DNA of 64,000 nucleotides. Source: Streptomyces sp. NBC_01431 (GTDB lineage Bacteria > Actinomycetota > Actinomycetes > Streptomycetales > Streptomycetaceae). The stretch is from NCBI RefSeq assembly GCF_036231355.1, contig NZ_CP109496.1, positions 2,976,001-3,040,000 on the forward strand, read 5' to 3'. The position numbers and the translations under genes are program-made. This document shows positions 8,535-17,558 of the stretch, piece after piece (position 1 is the stretch's first letter; each line of letters begins with the position of its first letter). A model generated the notes under the pieces. That model ran no database searches and had not been told where the DNA came from. It was given only the letters and a program-made list of their open reading frames with translations.

Positions 8535-9176
8535 ATGAGCGACCGCGCCACCGTCCACCCCGTCCCCTACCACGCCCAGTGGGCCTCCCCCGAGCTCGTG
8601 GAGGCGATCATCGGCGGCTCGCTCTCCGCGGCCGACGACCCGCTGTGGCGCGCGTACGGGGCCGAGAGCGCCGAGGAGTACGCGTGGTGGTCGTGGCGGC
8701 TGTGCGGGGTGGCGTGTCTGCGGATGGCGCTGGAGTACTGGCGGGGCTGGGCCCCGGCGCCGATGGCTCTCGCGGCCCAGTGCGTGGCGGCCGGGGCGTA
8801 CGTCCGCCGGGGTGAGCGGCTGGAGGGTCTGGTCTACGCCCCGTTCGCGTCGTACGCCCAGGAACATTGGGGGCTCCAGGCGCAGGCCCGCCCAGAGCTT
8901 CCGGTGCGGGAGATCGCCCAACTGATCACCTCGGGGCATCTGGTGATGCTGTCCGTCCACCCCTCGATCCGCGAACTCGCCCCGTCCCCGCCGAGCCGGG
9001 GCGGTCATCTGGTCCTCGCCGTCGGCGTCACGGACGAGGCGCTGGTCTTCCACAACCCGTCCGGGTTCCACGGCCAGTCACAGGAGTTCGCCCGGATCGG
9101 ATGGGGCGACCTCGACCGGTTCTACGCGGGGCGGGGGGTCGTACTCGGGGCCGGGCGCGGTGCCGAGGCGCACTGA
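8535..9176 (+). CDS. C39-like cysteine peptidase family protein
   Basis: The protein of about 213 aa resembles the C39-like papain-fold domain: the catalytic-cysteine region is WWSWRLCGVACLRMALEY and the His region is SRGGHLVLAVGVTDEALVFHNPSGF. There is no signal peptide, so it is probably cytoplasmic. The ATG at 8535 is preferred over an in-frame TTG two codons earlier. It follows the transglutaminase-like gene by 51 bases, so two papain-fold proteins are encoded next to each other. Peptidase activity is inferred from the residues, not proven. Confidence 0.8.
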   Translation: MSDRATVHPVPYHAQWASPELVEAIIGGSLSAADDPLWRAYGAESAEEYAWWSWRLCGVACLRMALEYWRGWAPAPMALAAQCVAAGAYVRRGERLEGLVYAPFASYAQEHWGLQAQARPELPVREIAQLITSGHLVMLSVHPSIRELAPSPPSRGGHLVLAVGVTDEALVFHNPSGFHGQSQEFARIGWGDLDRFYAGRGVVLGAGRGAEAH

Positions 9177-9250
9177 ACGCGCCACATCAGGCCAATCCGA
9201 GCTCCCGGTCCGAAAACCCTGCCGGAACGGCGAGCAGCGGTCACAATCTG

Positions 9251-9280
9251 TTGACGCGCCATCAACTCGCCGTTTTTTAT
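9251..9280 (+). promoter_or_regulatory. Candidate housekeeping-type promoter
   Basis: TTGACG at 9251-9256 is followed after 18 bases by TTTTAT at 9275-9280, close to sigma-70/HrdB consensus, and about 27 bases before the ATG at 9307. The -35 region is also the left arm of a GTTGA/TCAAC inverted repeat (9250-9266), which could bind a regulator. Confidence 0.45.
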
Positions 9281-9306
9281 GGCCTGTTGGGGTGGCCAGC
9301 CATGCC

Positions 9307-9819
9307 ATGCCGACCACGGGAGCTCCGTTGACACGTCTCAGACCCATAGCCTCGCGCATCGTCCCCGCGCTGCTCCTCCCCCTCCTCGCCACCCTGGGCC
9401 TGGCCTCCCCGGCCGGTGCCGATCCCGCCCAGGCCGACCTGTCCGTGGCGCTGGACGCCTCCCCGCAGGGCATCGGCATCAACACCGCCACATTCACCGC
9501 GCGCGTCACCAACACCGGCCCCGCGGCCGTCACCGCCGCCCGGGTGTGGTTCAGCTACCCGGCCGGGTTCGGCCGGCCCTCGGCGTCCGGCTGCTCGGTC
9601 GACCCGGTGAACCGGACTGCCGTCTGCGCGCTCGGCGCGGTCCCCGCGGGCGCCACCGTCACCAGGCAACTGACGCTGCACGCGGGCCTGTTGACGATGA
9701 GCGGCAACCTGCCGGTCACGGCCGCCCTGGTCGATCTGGCCCCGGCCGACCCCGACCCGGGCAACAACTCGGCGGTGCACACCTGCTCAGCCTTCACGCT
9801 GCTCCTGGTGCGCTGCTGA
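9307..9819 (+). CDS. Secreted DUF11/CARDB-like domain protein
   Basis: The protein of about 170 aa has a signal peptide (residues about 8-38, ending SPAGA before DPAQA) and a single immunoglobulin-like beta-sandwich repeat. The segments ATFTARVTNTGPAAVTAARV and DLAPADPDPGNNSAVHT are the DUF11/CARDB signature. Four cysteines lie in the mature part, including the extreme C-terminus. ATG 9307 and TTG 9328 are both possible; the GGGAG before the TTG favours the latter. It is probably a surface or secreted adhesion-like module of unknown role. Confidence 0.7.
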   Translation: MPTTGAPLTRLRPIASRIVPALLLPLLATLGLASPAGADPAQADLSVALDASPQGIGINTATFTARVTNTGPAAVTAARVWFSYPAGFGRPSASGCSVDPVNRTAVCALGAVPAGATVTRQLTLHAGLLTMSGNLPVTAALVDLAPADPDPGNNSAVHTCSAFTLLLVRC

Positions 9820-9834
9820 GCGTCGGGCCCCGAC

Positions 9835-10440
9835 TTACAGCCAGCCCTTTTCGCGGGCGATGCGGACCGCCTCCGCGCGGTTGCGGACGGCCAGTTTCTG
9901 GATGGCCGTGGAGAGGTAGTTGCGGACCGTGCCCTGGGACAGGCGGAGCGCCGTCGCCAGTTCGGCGTTGGTCGCTCCGTCCGCCGCGGCGCGCAGTACG
10001 TCGCGTTCGCGCTCGGTCAGCGGGTTCGCGCCCTCGGCCAGGGCGGCCGCCGCCAGGGTCGGGTCGATGACCCGCTCGCCCGCCAGCACCTTGCGCACCG
10101 CCGTGGCCAGTTGGGCCGCCGGGGCGTCCTTGACCAGGAAGGCCGCGGCGCCCGACTCCATGGCGGTGCGGAGGTATCCGGGGCGGCCGAAGGTGGTCAG
10201 GATGACGATCTTCACGGCGGGGAGTTCGCGGCTGAGGCGGGCGGCCGCCTCGATGCCGGTCATGCCCGGCATCTCGATGTCGAGCAGCGCGACGTCCACC
10301 GCGTGGGCGCGGGCCGCCGCCACCACCTCGTCGCCCCGGGCCGCCTGGGCGACCACCTCCATGTCCGGCTCCAGACCGAGCAGCGCGGCGAGGGCCTCGC
10401 GGACCATGGACTGGTCTTCGGCCAGCAGGAGTCGGATCAT
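9835..10440 (-). CDS. NarL/LuxR-family response regulator (DesR-like)
   Basis: The 201-aa regulator has a receiver domain (residues 1-120) with acidic pocket AEDQ, phospho-acceptor aspartate in VALLDIEMPGMTG and the conserved lysine in FLVKDAP. A LuxR helix-turn-helix follows (LTERERDVLRAAADG through LSQGTVRNYLSTAIQKL). It is encoded last in a four-gene unit with an ABC exporter and a DesK-like kinase, and overlaps the kinase gene by 4 bases. It most likely regulates that transporter operon; the inverted repeats at 13375-13404 are a candidate target. Confidence 0.93.
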   Translation of the reverse strand: MIRLLLAEDQSMVREALAALLGLEPDMEVVAQAARGDEVVAAARAHAVDVALLDIEMPGMTGIEAAARLSRELPAVKIVILTTFGRPGYLRTAMESGAAAFLVKDAPAAQLATAVRKVLAGERVIDPTLAAAALAEGANPLTERERDVLRAAADGATNAELATALRLSQGTVRNYLSTAIQKLAVRNRAEAVRIAREKGWL

Positions 10441-11648
10441 GTCCCGGATACTAGAGGGGTTTCGGACGGGCCCGGAATCAGCGGGATGCGCGCGGTCAGC
10501 GTGAATCCCTTGCGGTCGGCAGCGGTCTCCAGGGTGCCGGACACCTTTTCCAGGCGTTCGGCAAGTCCGGTCAGGCCGTTGCCGGCGACCGGCGCCGGGG
10601 ACCCGGCGGCCCGGCTCTCGCCGTCGTCCTGGACGCGCAGTTCGAGGAAGCGGCCGTCCAGGGTCTGGCGTTCACCGAGGGTGACCCGGCAGTGCCGGGC
10701 GCCGCTGTGGCGTACGACGTTGGTGGCCGCCTCGCGCAGCACCCAGGCGAGCACCTCCTCCTCGGCGGCCGGCAGCCCCTCGGGTGCCTCGCCCGGCAGG
10801 TCCACCTCGATGCCCGCGGCGCACAACGCGATGCGGGCGCCCGCGAGTTCGGCGGGCAGGGTCGCCCTGCGGTAGCCGCTCACCGCAGCCCGTACGTCGA
10901 CCAGGGCCTGGCGGCTCACCTGCTCGATGTCCGCCACCTGCCGGGCCGCCTGCTCGGGGTGGCCCGGGAGCATCCGGCCCGCCAGCTCGCTCTTCAGCGT
11001 GATGAGGGAGAGCGAGTGGCCGAGCAGGTCGTGCAGATCGCGCGCCATCCTCAACCGCTCCTCGTTGGCGGCCAGTTGGGCCACCGTGGCGCGCGCCTCG
11101 CGCAGTTCCACCGAGGTACGGATCAGATGGCGTACGCCCGTCATCGCGAAGCCACCCAGGAAGGCGGGGATGATGAGGCCGGGCACCACGTCGCCGACGT
11201 GGCTGACCCGCACCCCGATCAGGGTCATGGTGCCGGTCGAGGCGACGATCGCCCAGCTCGCAAGACCCATCGGCAGGGCCGCGCCGCACGAGACGGACAC
11301 GTACACGAAGAGGACCAGCCAGGGCGAGCCGAGGGTCAGGGAGAGCGAGACGGCGAGGGCTGCCTGGACGCCCAGGAGGCTGTAGACCGTCACGTTGCCC
11401 GGCGGGCGGGCGGTGTGGCGCAGAACCAGGGCCAGGTAGACGGTGACGAAGGAGGCGAGGCCCAGCCAGCCGAGCACGGTGGCGACGGCGGTGTGGTTCC
11501 CGTCGAGCAGGTCGCTGATCGGCGCACCCATGAAGGCCAGCCAGATGCCGACCCACATCAGCTTCTGCCACATCTGGCGCCGCGTCTCGGGAGCCTGCCC
11601 GATCCGCGCCACCGAGTCCGTCCTGTGGCCCTGGTTCACGGCACTCAC
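10437..11648 (-). CDS. DesK-like membrane sensor histidine kinase
   Basis: The kinase (about 403 aa) has an N-terminal membrane domain of about five to six segments (residues 30-170), a coiled HisKA_3 dimerisation helix with the phospho-accepting histidine in MARDLHDLLGHSLSL, and a HATPase domain (LREAATNVVRHSGARHC, then AGNGLTGLAERL). It phosphorylates the downstream response regulator. The GTG at 11648 overlaps the TGA of the permease gene, giving translational coupling. The frame extends ten codons further upstream without a better start. The stimulus is unknown, though membrane or drug stress would fit the ABC-2 neighbour. Confidence 0.9.
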   Translation of the reverse strand: MSAVNQGHRTDSVARIGQAPETRRQMWQKLMWVGIWLAFMGAPISDLLDGNHTAVATVLGWLGLASFVTVYLALVLRHTARPPGNVTVYSLLGVQAALAVSLSLTLGSPWLVLFVYVSVSCGAALPMGLASWAIVASTGTMTLIGVRVSHVGDVVPGLIIPAFLGGFAMTGVRHLIRTSVELREARATVAQLAANEERLRMARDLHDLLGHSLSLITLKSELAGRMLPGHPEQAARQVADIEQVSRQALVDVRAAVSGYRRATLPAELAGARIALCAAGIEVDLPGEAPEGLPAAEEEVLAWVLREAATNVVRHSGARHCRVTLGERQTLDGRFLELRVQDDGESRAAGSPAPVAGNGLTGLAERLEKVSGTLETAADRKGFTLTARIPLIPGPSETPLVSGT

Positions 11649-12385
11649 GCCTTCAGGGTGTCCTTCCGGTACAGCCACGCCGCGCCGCCCGCGAAGAGCA
11701 GGAAGTAGAAGACGAGGATGGCGAGGTCCTTGCCGTGCGGGGCGTTGCCCAGCTCAATGGCCTGTCCGAGGGCAGCGTACGCGTGCGTGGGCAGCCACTC
11801 CGCGATGTTCTGAAGCCACTGCGGGAAGACGGTGCTCGGCATCCACAGGCCGCCCAGAATCGACATGCCGAAGTAGATGATCATCGTGATCGGACGGACC
11901 GCGTCCCCGCTGGCGATGTAGCCGATGGCGACGCCGAGCGCGGCGAAGCAGAGCGAGCCCGCCCAGATGGCGAAGGTCAGCGCGCCCCACTGCCAGGCCT
12001 CGAAGCGCACCCCCTTGGCACCGGCCGCGACGAGGAACACCACCACGATGCACGGCAGGGTCACCACGGCGGCGCTGGCGATCTTCGCCAGGACGTAGCC
12101 GCGGCCGGGCAGGGTGGTCAGGCGCAGCTGGCGCACCCAGCCCTTCTCGCGCTCCTTGGCGATCTTCTCGCTGTTGCCCATCAGGACGGCGGTGATCGCG
12201 CCGAAGGACGCCATCGAGACCATGTACAGGGCGGGGAAGGTGAGGTCGGTGCCCTTGACCTTGGTGGTGCCGTTCTGCGAGGCCGCGAAGAGCAGGTAGA
12301 GCGCCGAGGGGTAGATCACCGAGAAGAACATGAACTTCTTGTTCCGCAGGGTGCGGGTGATTTCGAGCTTGATCAGCGTGTTCAT
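11645..12385 (-). CDS. ABC-2-type transporter permease
   Basis: The 246-aa permease has six hydrophobic segments typical of ABC-2 exporters, starting with NKKFMFFSVIYPSALYLLFA and ending with a segment before the C-terminal YRKDTLKA. The cytoplasmic loop KEREKGWVRQLRLTTLPGR is a common coupling-loop pattern. It pairs with the ATPase encoded just upstream (4-base overlap) and with the kinase downstream. Such systems often export lipophilic compounds or modulate membrane fluidity and antibiotic tolerance; the substrate here is not known. Confidence 0.9.
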   Translation of the reverse strand: MNTLIKLEITRTLRNKKFMFFSVIYPSALYLLFAASQNGTTKVKGTDLTFPALYMVSMASFGAITAVLMGNSEKIAKEREKGWVRQLRLTTLPGRGYVLAKIASAAVVTLPCIVVVFLVAAGAKGVRFEAWQWGALTFAIWAGSLCFAALGVAIGYIASGDAVRPITMIIYFGMSILGGLWMPSTVFPQWLQNIAEWLPTHAYAALGQAIELGNAPHGKDLAILVFYFLLFAGGAAWLYRKDTLKA

Positions 12386-13317
12386 GCGGCGTTGGCCTCC
12401 TCGGCCGAGGTGATGGCGACGAAGGCCTGCTCCAGGCCGAGGCCCGCGACTTCGAGGTTGCGGGGGTAGAGACCGAGCCCGTACACCGCGTGCATCGTGG
12501 CGTCCGCGTCGTGCGACTGGATGCGGACCGTGCGGCCCGAGATGTCGATCGTGGAGAGGAACGGCAGCCCGCGCAGGGCGGCTTCGTCGATGGCGCCCTC
12601 CAGGTCGAAGCTGACCCGGCGGGCGCCCGCCTTCGCCTTGATCTCGGAAGCGGTGCCGTCGGCGAGCAGGCGCCCCTTGTGCAGGACGAGCACCCGGTCG
12701 GCGATCGCGTCGGCCTCTTCGAGGTAGTGCGTGGCGAACAGGACCGTACGGCCCTGGGCCGCCTGCTCGCGCATGGTCGCCCAGAACGCCTGGCGGGCGG
12801 TGACGTCCATGCCGGTCGTCGGCTCGTCCAGGACGATCAGGTCGTTGGCCCCGGCCGTGGCGAGCGCGAAGCGGACCCGCTGCTCCTGGCCGCCGGACAG
12901 CTTGTTGACCTTGCGGTCGGCGATCTGCGCGATCCCCGCCCGGTCCATGACCTCGGCCACCGGGTACGGGTGCGGGTGCAGGTCGCAGCCGAGCTTCACC
13001 AGCTCGCGCACGGTCACGTCCTCCATCAGGCCGCCGCTCTGGAGCATCGCGCCGACCTTGCCGGCGTTGATGGCCTGCGCGGGCGTCATGCCGAACAGGC
13101 GGACCGAACCGGAGTCGGCGTTGCGCAGGCCGAGCAGGAGGTCGAGCGTGGAGGACTTGCCGGCGCCGTTGGGGCCGAGCAGGGCGACCGTCTCGCCGGG
13201 GTGGAGCGCCAGCGACAGGTCGGACACGGCCCGGACGTCGCCGTAGCTCTTGTGCACGTTCTCGAAGCTCACCACGGTCTGCGCGGTGCGCTCAGCGGGA
13301 GGGGCTGTCTGCGTCAT
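12382..13317 (-). CDS. ABC transporter ATP-binding protein, DrrA/CcmA type
   Basis: The 311-aa ATPase has Walker A LLGPNGAGKSSTLDLLLG, signature LSGGQEQRVRFALA, Walker B LIVLDEPTTGMD and the switch histidine in LFATHYLEEAD. The C-terminal extension (about residues 225-311) is typical of drug-export DrrA-like subunits. ATG 13317 is chosen; the frame continues upstream to 13401 but that would run through the operator-like repeats. It is the first gene of the ATPase-permease-kinase-regulator unit. Confidence 0.92.
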   Translation of the reverse strand: MTQTAPPAERTAQTVVSFENVHKSYGDVRAVSDLSLALHPGETVALLGPNGAGKSSTLDLLLGLRNADSGSVRLFGMTPAQAINAGKVGAMLQSGGLMEDVTVRELVKLGCDLHPHPYPVAEVMDRAGIAQIADRKVNKLSGGQEQRVRFALATAGANDLIVLDEPTTGMDVTARQAFWATMREQAAQGRTVLFATHYLEEADAIADRVLVLHKGRLLADGTASEIKAKAGARRVSFDLEGAIDEAALRGLPFLSTIDISGRTVRIQSHDADATMHAVYGLGLYPRNLEVAGLGLEQAFVAITSAEEANAA

Positions 13318-13374
13318 GGATCCAGATTCGCCGACCGGCCCGCACGGCGGCAGTGGCGGGCGTCGTGACTTGAA

Positions 13375-13404
13375 CATGACGGATGTCATGGGTACGGACA
13401 TGAC
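13375..13404. promoter_or_regulatory. Triple CATGAC/GTCATG operator candidate upstream of the ABC/two-component unit
   Basis: CATGAC occurs at 13375-13380 and 13399-13404, with the inverted GTCATG between them at 13385-13390. This forms two overlapping inverted repeats (ATGAC-4-GTCAT and GTCATG-8-CATGAC). It lies 58-87 bases upstream of the ATPase start, a typical position for the operator of a DesR/LiaR-type regulator. Binding is inferred. Confidence 0.5.
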
Positions 13405-13405
13405 G

Positions 13406-13436
13406 CCGCCCCCGCGCCACGAGGGAGCGGGGGCGG
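13406..13436 (-). terminator. Hairpin after the peptidoglycan-binding-domain gene
   Basis: A 10-bp perfect GC stem (13406-13415 with 13427-13436, 11-base loop) sits 12 bases beyond the stop of the gene at 13449. There is no T-tract, as is usual in Streptomyces. Confidence 0.7.
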
Positions 13437-13448
13437 AAGCCGTCCGGA

Positions 13449-15662
13449 TCAGCTGGGGTTGAGCTCGATCGTCACGGTGCGCTGGGCGCCCTTGCCCAGC
13501 AGAGCGGTCTGCATGGCGTGCGCCACGTCGTCCGCCGACACCTCGTGCTTCTGGCCGTCACCCTTGGTGATCATGACGCCCTTGAACGTGCTGCCGAGCA
13601 GATCGGTGATCGCCTTCTTGTCGTAGACCTCGATCAGCTTCCCGTTGATCGGCTTCATCGAAAGGATCTTGGGGAGCGACTTCGCGGGGCCGAAGTCGAT
13701 GTGCTTCCCGCCCGCCTTTATCGTGATGATCCCGGACATCGCGGGCTGCGCGAACTCCTTCATCGCCCGGTCGATCTCGGCCTGGGTGATGGTGGGCTGG
13801 CGGATCGAGACGGGCAGCGCCACCGCGTCCGCCCTGCCGGTCTGGACCTGGGTCCGGTAGGCGTCCTTCACCGAGATCATCGAGCGGTTCACGTCGAGGG
13901 CCTTGCCCGCCTTGCCGGGGACCGGGACCGCCTTGCCGGGTACGAACTTGATGGTGCCGTCCGTCGCCGAACCGGAGGCCCCCGCGAGGTCGGACAGCGC
14001 GACGCCGAGCTTCTCCTCGTCCACCGGGATCACCGGATCGGCCGCCCGCTTGCCGCCGAACAGCGACCCGATCACGTCCACCGGGTTGTAGTCGGCGCCC
14101 GCCGCGGCCCGCACGGTCGCCTGGCTGTCGAGCGAGAGGCCCGCGATCTCCGGCCGCAGCTGCTCCTGCTTGCCGTCGACGGTGAGGTGCAGCGGCTGGG
14201 CTGCGCGTTTGCCGAGCGTCTGGTCCAGCTTGGAGACGGCCTCCTCCTTGGTGCCGCCGCCGATGTCGACCCCGAGGACGGTGGTGCCCTTGGGCACCTC
14301 GGAGTGGTTGAGGACCAGACCCGCGCCGTACGCCACACCGGCCAGCACGACCAGGCCGCCGCCGATCAGGGCCAGCTTGGAGCGGCCCTTCTTGGCGGGC
14401 GCGGCGGGCGCGCTGCTGCGGGCCGGCGGGGCGGGCGGCGCGGACTCGGACTCCGCGAAGTCGGGGTCCGGGGGCGGCATGTGGTTCGGACCGCCGGGAC
14501 CGGACATCCCGGGCGGGTAGGACGCGCCGCGGTGCTCCGGCGGAACGACCGGGATGCCGCTGGTGAGGGTGTCACCGGAGACCTGGCCGTCAGGCGCGGG
14601 CGCCGCCGGGTTCACGGCGGGGTTGGCGAGCGGGTTGCCCACGGACTGCGCGAACGGGCTGGGCGCCGGGGCCTGGGGGGTGAGGATCGCGGTGTCGTCG
14701 GACAGCGCGGGGCCGGTGCCGTGGCCGCCGGGAGCGAAGGGGTGGGTGCCACCGCTGTGGCCCGGTCCCGGGACAGGACGGAAGCCGTCGCCGCGGGCCG
14801 GGTCCTGGCCGGGACGCAGGTCCTGGCCGCGCGCCGGGTCCTGGCCGGGGCGGAAGCCGTCCGAGCGAGCCTGATCCGGCCCCGGACGCAGCCCGTCGGA
14901 ACCGGCACCCCGTCCGGAATCCATGCCGGGACGCGAGCCGTCGCCACGCCCCATGTCCGCGCCCGGACGCACACCTTCGCCAAACTCGCGTCCCAACTCG
15001 GGCCGCTGGCCGGGCAGTTGACCCCCGCCCGCGCCGCGGCCCTGGTTCTGGGAGTGCGCGGCGCCCTGCCCCATGCCCGCCCGGTTGCCGACCGGCCTGG
15101 TCGGCAGGGCGGCGCTCCCGGTGACGGGTCCCGTGGTGGGCCCGGAGGGCGGCGTGGCACGCCCCCCGTCCGGTCCACCCGCACCGTTCGAGGCGTCCGA
15201 GGCGTACGGGAAGTCGGGCCGGGGAGTGCCGGACGGCGGGGTGGCCGAAGAGGGCGGGGCCGCCGGGGACTTGCGCGGGGCGAACCAGTTGCTGGCGGGC
15301 GGCTCGGCGGCGGCCTCCGGCTCGGCCTCGGGCGCCTCGGGTCTGGCCACCGAACCGGTGCGCTCGCTCACGCCTTCCGCGTCCGGCGGCCTGACGACAT
15401 CGCTCATCGGCGTACGCATCACGACCGGCGGAATGGGGCGCGAGCCCGGGATGTTGATCCGGATCCGCGTCGTCAGCGTGGTCTCGGTCTTGGGCTCGTC
15501 CCGCTCGGCGGCGGCTTCAGGAGCGTCCTGACCGGCGAGTGACGGGGTGCCGTACGGCGGGGTACCCGACGGGTACGCGGCGGCGCCCCGCCCGTGGGGG
15601 CCGGAGGACGAACTGTCAGTTTCACGACTCAAGGCTGGTTCACTCCCGATTGGCTCCGCCAC
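13449..15662 (-). CDS. Membrane protein with PG-binding/VanW-like (YoaR-type) extracellular domain and long Pro/Gly-rich cytoplasmic region
   Basis: The 737-aa protein has about 420 residues of low-complexity cytoplasmic N-terminus, one membrane segment (about 425-446, KLALIGGGLVVLAGVAYGAG) and an extracellular part with two related domains of the type annotated as putative peptidoglycan binding. HSEVPKGTTVLGVDIGGGTKEEA begins this region and should follow the membrane. Between about residues 234 and 307 lie five imperfect RPGxDxxR-type repeats of 12-15 residues. A TTG start at 15629 preceded by GGGAG is a good alternative to the GTG at 15662. It probably links cytoplasm and cell wall; no enzymatic motif is visible. 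Confidence 0.8.
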   Translation of the reverse strand: MAEPIGSEPALSRETDSSSSGPHGRGAAAYPSGTPPYGTPSLAGQDAPEAAAERDEPKTETTLTTRIRINIPGSRPIPPVVMRTPMSDVVRPPDAEGVSERTGSVARPEAPEAEPEAAAEPPASNWFAPRKSPAAPPSSATPPSGTPRPDFPYASDASNGAGGPDGGRATPPSGPTTGPVTGSAALPTRPVGNRAGMGQGAAHSQNQGRGAGGGQLPGQRPELGREFGEGVRPGADMGRGDGSRPGMDSGRGAGSDGLRPGPDQARSDGFRPGQDPARGQDLRPGQDPARGDGFRPVPGPGHSGGTHPFAPGGHGTGPALSDDTAILTPQAPAPSPFAQSVGNPLANPAVNPAAPAPDGQVSGDTLTSGIPVVPPEHRGASYPPGMSGPGGPNHMPPPDPDFAESESAPPAPPARSSAPAAPAKKGRSKLALIGGGLVVLAGVAYGAGLVLNHSEVPKGTTVLGVDIGGGTKEEAVSKLDQTLGKRAAQPLHLTVDGKQEQLRPEIAGLSLDSQATVRAAAGADYNPVDVIGSLFGGKRAADPVIPVDEEKLGVALSDLAGASGSATDGTIKFVPGKAVPVPGKAGKALDVNRSMISVKDAYRTQVQTGRADAVALPVSIRQPTITQAEIDRAMKEFAQPAMSGIITIKAGGKHIDFGPAKSLPKILSMKPINGKLIEVYDKKAITDLLGSTFKGVMITKGDGQKHEVSADDVAHAMQTALLGKGAQRTVTIELNPS

Positions 15663-15800
15663 CCGGTCTCGTTCACGTGGTCCCTCTGTACGGGCGGCTC
15701 GGCGGCGCGCACCACCATACTGGCCGCCGCGTTCGCGTACGGGGCGGCCCGGACAAGGCGCGCCCCGTCCTCCTCTACTGCGTCGCCACGCCCGCGCACG

Positions 15801-16205
15801 TCACTCGCCAAGTCGGGCCGCCGGGCCGCCCGGTTGGGCGAACTGGCCGACCGTGGCACAGATCACAGCCGCGACCATGCCGCCGAGCAGGAAGACATAC
15901 GACCCGATTCCGGCGCCGAAGACGAAGTCGCCCTCCGGGCGCGAGGTGGTCAACAGGATGACGGCGACCAGCCAGCCGGCCGCGGGCGCCCCCGCTCCGC
16001 CCCGGCCGCCGGTCAGTTGCGTACCGGCGTAGAAGAGCCCGGCGGCCCCGGCCAGCGCCAGCACCAGGCCGCCGGGGAACCAGGCGGCCTGGACCAGCGC
16101 TCCGGCCGCCGCGACGACCGCCCCGAGCACAACGAGGAGGAGGTGAAGGGCGATCCGTGCGACGCCGCCGCCCACCCCGGCGTTCGGACGCGTACCCGCG
16201 CTCAT
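15801..16205 (-). CDS. DUF6113-type four-helix membrane protein
   Basis: The 134-aa protein has four hydrophobic segments (around residues 17-37, 41-62, 76-92 and 102-122), short loops and a Gly/Ala-rich tail. It overlaps the end of mshB by 4 bases (ATGA) and is therefore translationally coupled to it. Its function is unknown, and it is conserved beside mshB in streptomycetes as far as I recall. No catalytic or metal-binding motif is visible. Confidence 0.75.
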   Translation of the reverse strand: MSAGTRPNAGVGGGVARIALHLLLVVLGAVVAAAGALVQAAWFPGGLVLALAGAAGLFYAGTQLTGGRGGAGAPAAGWLVAVILLTTSRPEGDFVFGAGIGSYVFLLGGMVAAVICATVGQFAQPGGPAARLGE

Positions 16206-17089
16206 GCGTCCACGCCTTCGAACAGGTCGCGCTCGCGCCGACCGGGCCCGGCGCCGCTCTCGCCGACCGCCAACTGGTAGTACTCGGTCGTGAAGACCGG
16301 CTGGGCCAGGTCGTTGGAGAGCGCGAAGTAGGGCCCGCGCACAACGATCTGGGTCTCGTGGGCACGCATCGCGGCGCTCTTGGCGGCCGCGTACGCGCTG
16401 CCGTCGATCTCGGCCGTGATGCCCGACTCGTCCACCACGCCCGGTACGTCGTCGATGGCGGCGATGCCCGGGAAGTCCGGGTTCGCGGCGTGGAGTTCGG
16501 CGAAGGCCTGCTCGGCGACCGGGCGGGGCACCCGGTTCCAGTAGATCTTCGCGATGCCGTGCGGTTCACCCAGGTCGCGGCGGTAGCCGGATTCCGCGGC
16601 GAGTTCGGCGGCGCGCATCGCGACGCGGTGCGCCTGGATGTGGTCGGGGTGCCCGTAGCCGCCGTTCGGGTCGTAGGTGACGAGGACCTGCGGGCGCACC
16701 GAGCGGATCACCTCCACGAGGTACGCGGCGGCCTCGTCCACATCGGTGTTCCAGAACGCTCCGGCGCGGTGGTTCTGCTCGACGCCCATCATCCCGGAGT
16801 CGCGGAACCGGCCGGGACCGCCGAGGAACCGGTGGTCCGGGACTCCGAGTTCCTTCATCGCGGCGGCGAGTTCACCGATCCGGTGGGCGCCGAGGCTGCC
16901 CTCGCGGTCGGGGGCGAGATGGGCAAGACCGGGCGGGATGACCTCGCCCTCTTCGCCGAGGGTGCAGGTCACCAGGGTGACCTGGGCACCCTCGGCCGCG
17001 TACTTGGCCATGGTGGCGCCGTTGTTGATCGACTCGTCGTCCGGGTGCGCGTGCACCAGGAGGAGACGGCGGGCGGGGGAATCCGACAT
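16202..17089 (-). CDS. mshB: N-acetyl-1-D-myo-inosityl-2-amino-2-deoxy-alpha-D-glucopyranoside deacetylase
   Basis: MshB removes the acetyl group from GlcNAc-inositol in mycothiol biosynthesis, the low-molecular-weight thiol of actinobacteria. The 295-aa protein carries the LmbE/PIG-L motif [16 protein letters not shown] near its N-terminus, which supplies zinc ligands and the catalytic aspartate. The third zinc-ligand region is [14 protein letters not shown]. Length and the [13 protein letters not shown] loop match MshB rather than the related mycothiol conjugate amidase Mca. The start is ATG 17089. The DUF6113-type protein gene overlaps its end. Confidence 0.93.
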   Translation of the reverse strand: MSDSPARRLLLVHAHPDDESINNGATMAKYAAEGAQVTLVTCTLGEEGEVIPPGLAHLAPDREGSLGAHRIGELAAAMKELGVPDHRFLGGPGRFRDSGMMGVEQNHRAGAFWNTDVDEAAAYLVEVIRSVRPQVLVTYDPNGGYGHPDHIQAHRVAMRAAELAAESGYRRDLGEPHGIAKIYWNRVPRPVAEQAFAELHAANPDFPGIAAIDDVPGVVDESGITAEIDGSAYAAAKSAAMRAHETQIVVRGPYFALSNDLAQPVFTTEYYQLAVGESGAGPGRRERDLFEGVDA

Positions 17090-17169
17090 GGGCCCAGCCT
17101 ACGAGGCGCGGGCCGCCGCCGCGCTCGGCGCCGCCCGCCTACGGCCGGGATCGGTCCCTGGCGGCTGTT

Positions 17170-17364
17170 TCAGAACTTGATCCCGCCGATCATCCCGGCC
17201 ACGTTGCTGGTGACTTGACTGATGGTGGGGGCGATGGAGGAACTCGCCAGGTAGAAGCCGAGCAGCATGCAGACCACCGCGTGTCCGGCCTTCAGCCCGG
17301 ATTTCCGGACCAGCAGGAAGACGACGATCGCCAGCAGCACCACCGCCGAAATCGAGAGTGCCAC
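17170..17364 (-). CDS. Small membrane protein
   Basis: The 64-aa product has two hydrophobic segments, residues about 3-20 (SISAVVLLAIVVFLLV) and about 29-46 (AVVCMLLGFYLASSSI), joined by a basic RKSGLK loop, with an amphipathic C-terminus ending GMIGGIKF. A GTG start at 17364 is preceded by a GGAGG-type ribosome site. It has the look of a widespread Streptomyces hypothetical protein of about this size. No function can be assigned. Confidence 0.7.
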   Translation of the reverse strand: MALSISAVVLLAIVVFLLVRKSGLKAGHAVVCMLLGFYLASSSIAPTISQVTSNVAGMIGGIKF

Positions 17365-17558
17365 GGCGGTTCACCTCCATCTGTTCCAGTGGTCGGACGG
17401 GCCGGACCCAGCAGTGCGCACACAGCAGCAAGTTCATACCCACTCAGCGCTACGGATCATAACTTTCCGTGGGAACGCATTGATCGGGGCACAGGCGCAC
17501 GAGGGGCGCACGCACCGCGCGCCCGGCGGCCCAGACCGGGGAGGACTAGGTTCCCCTC

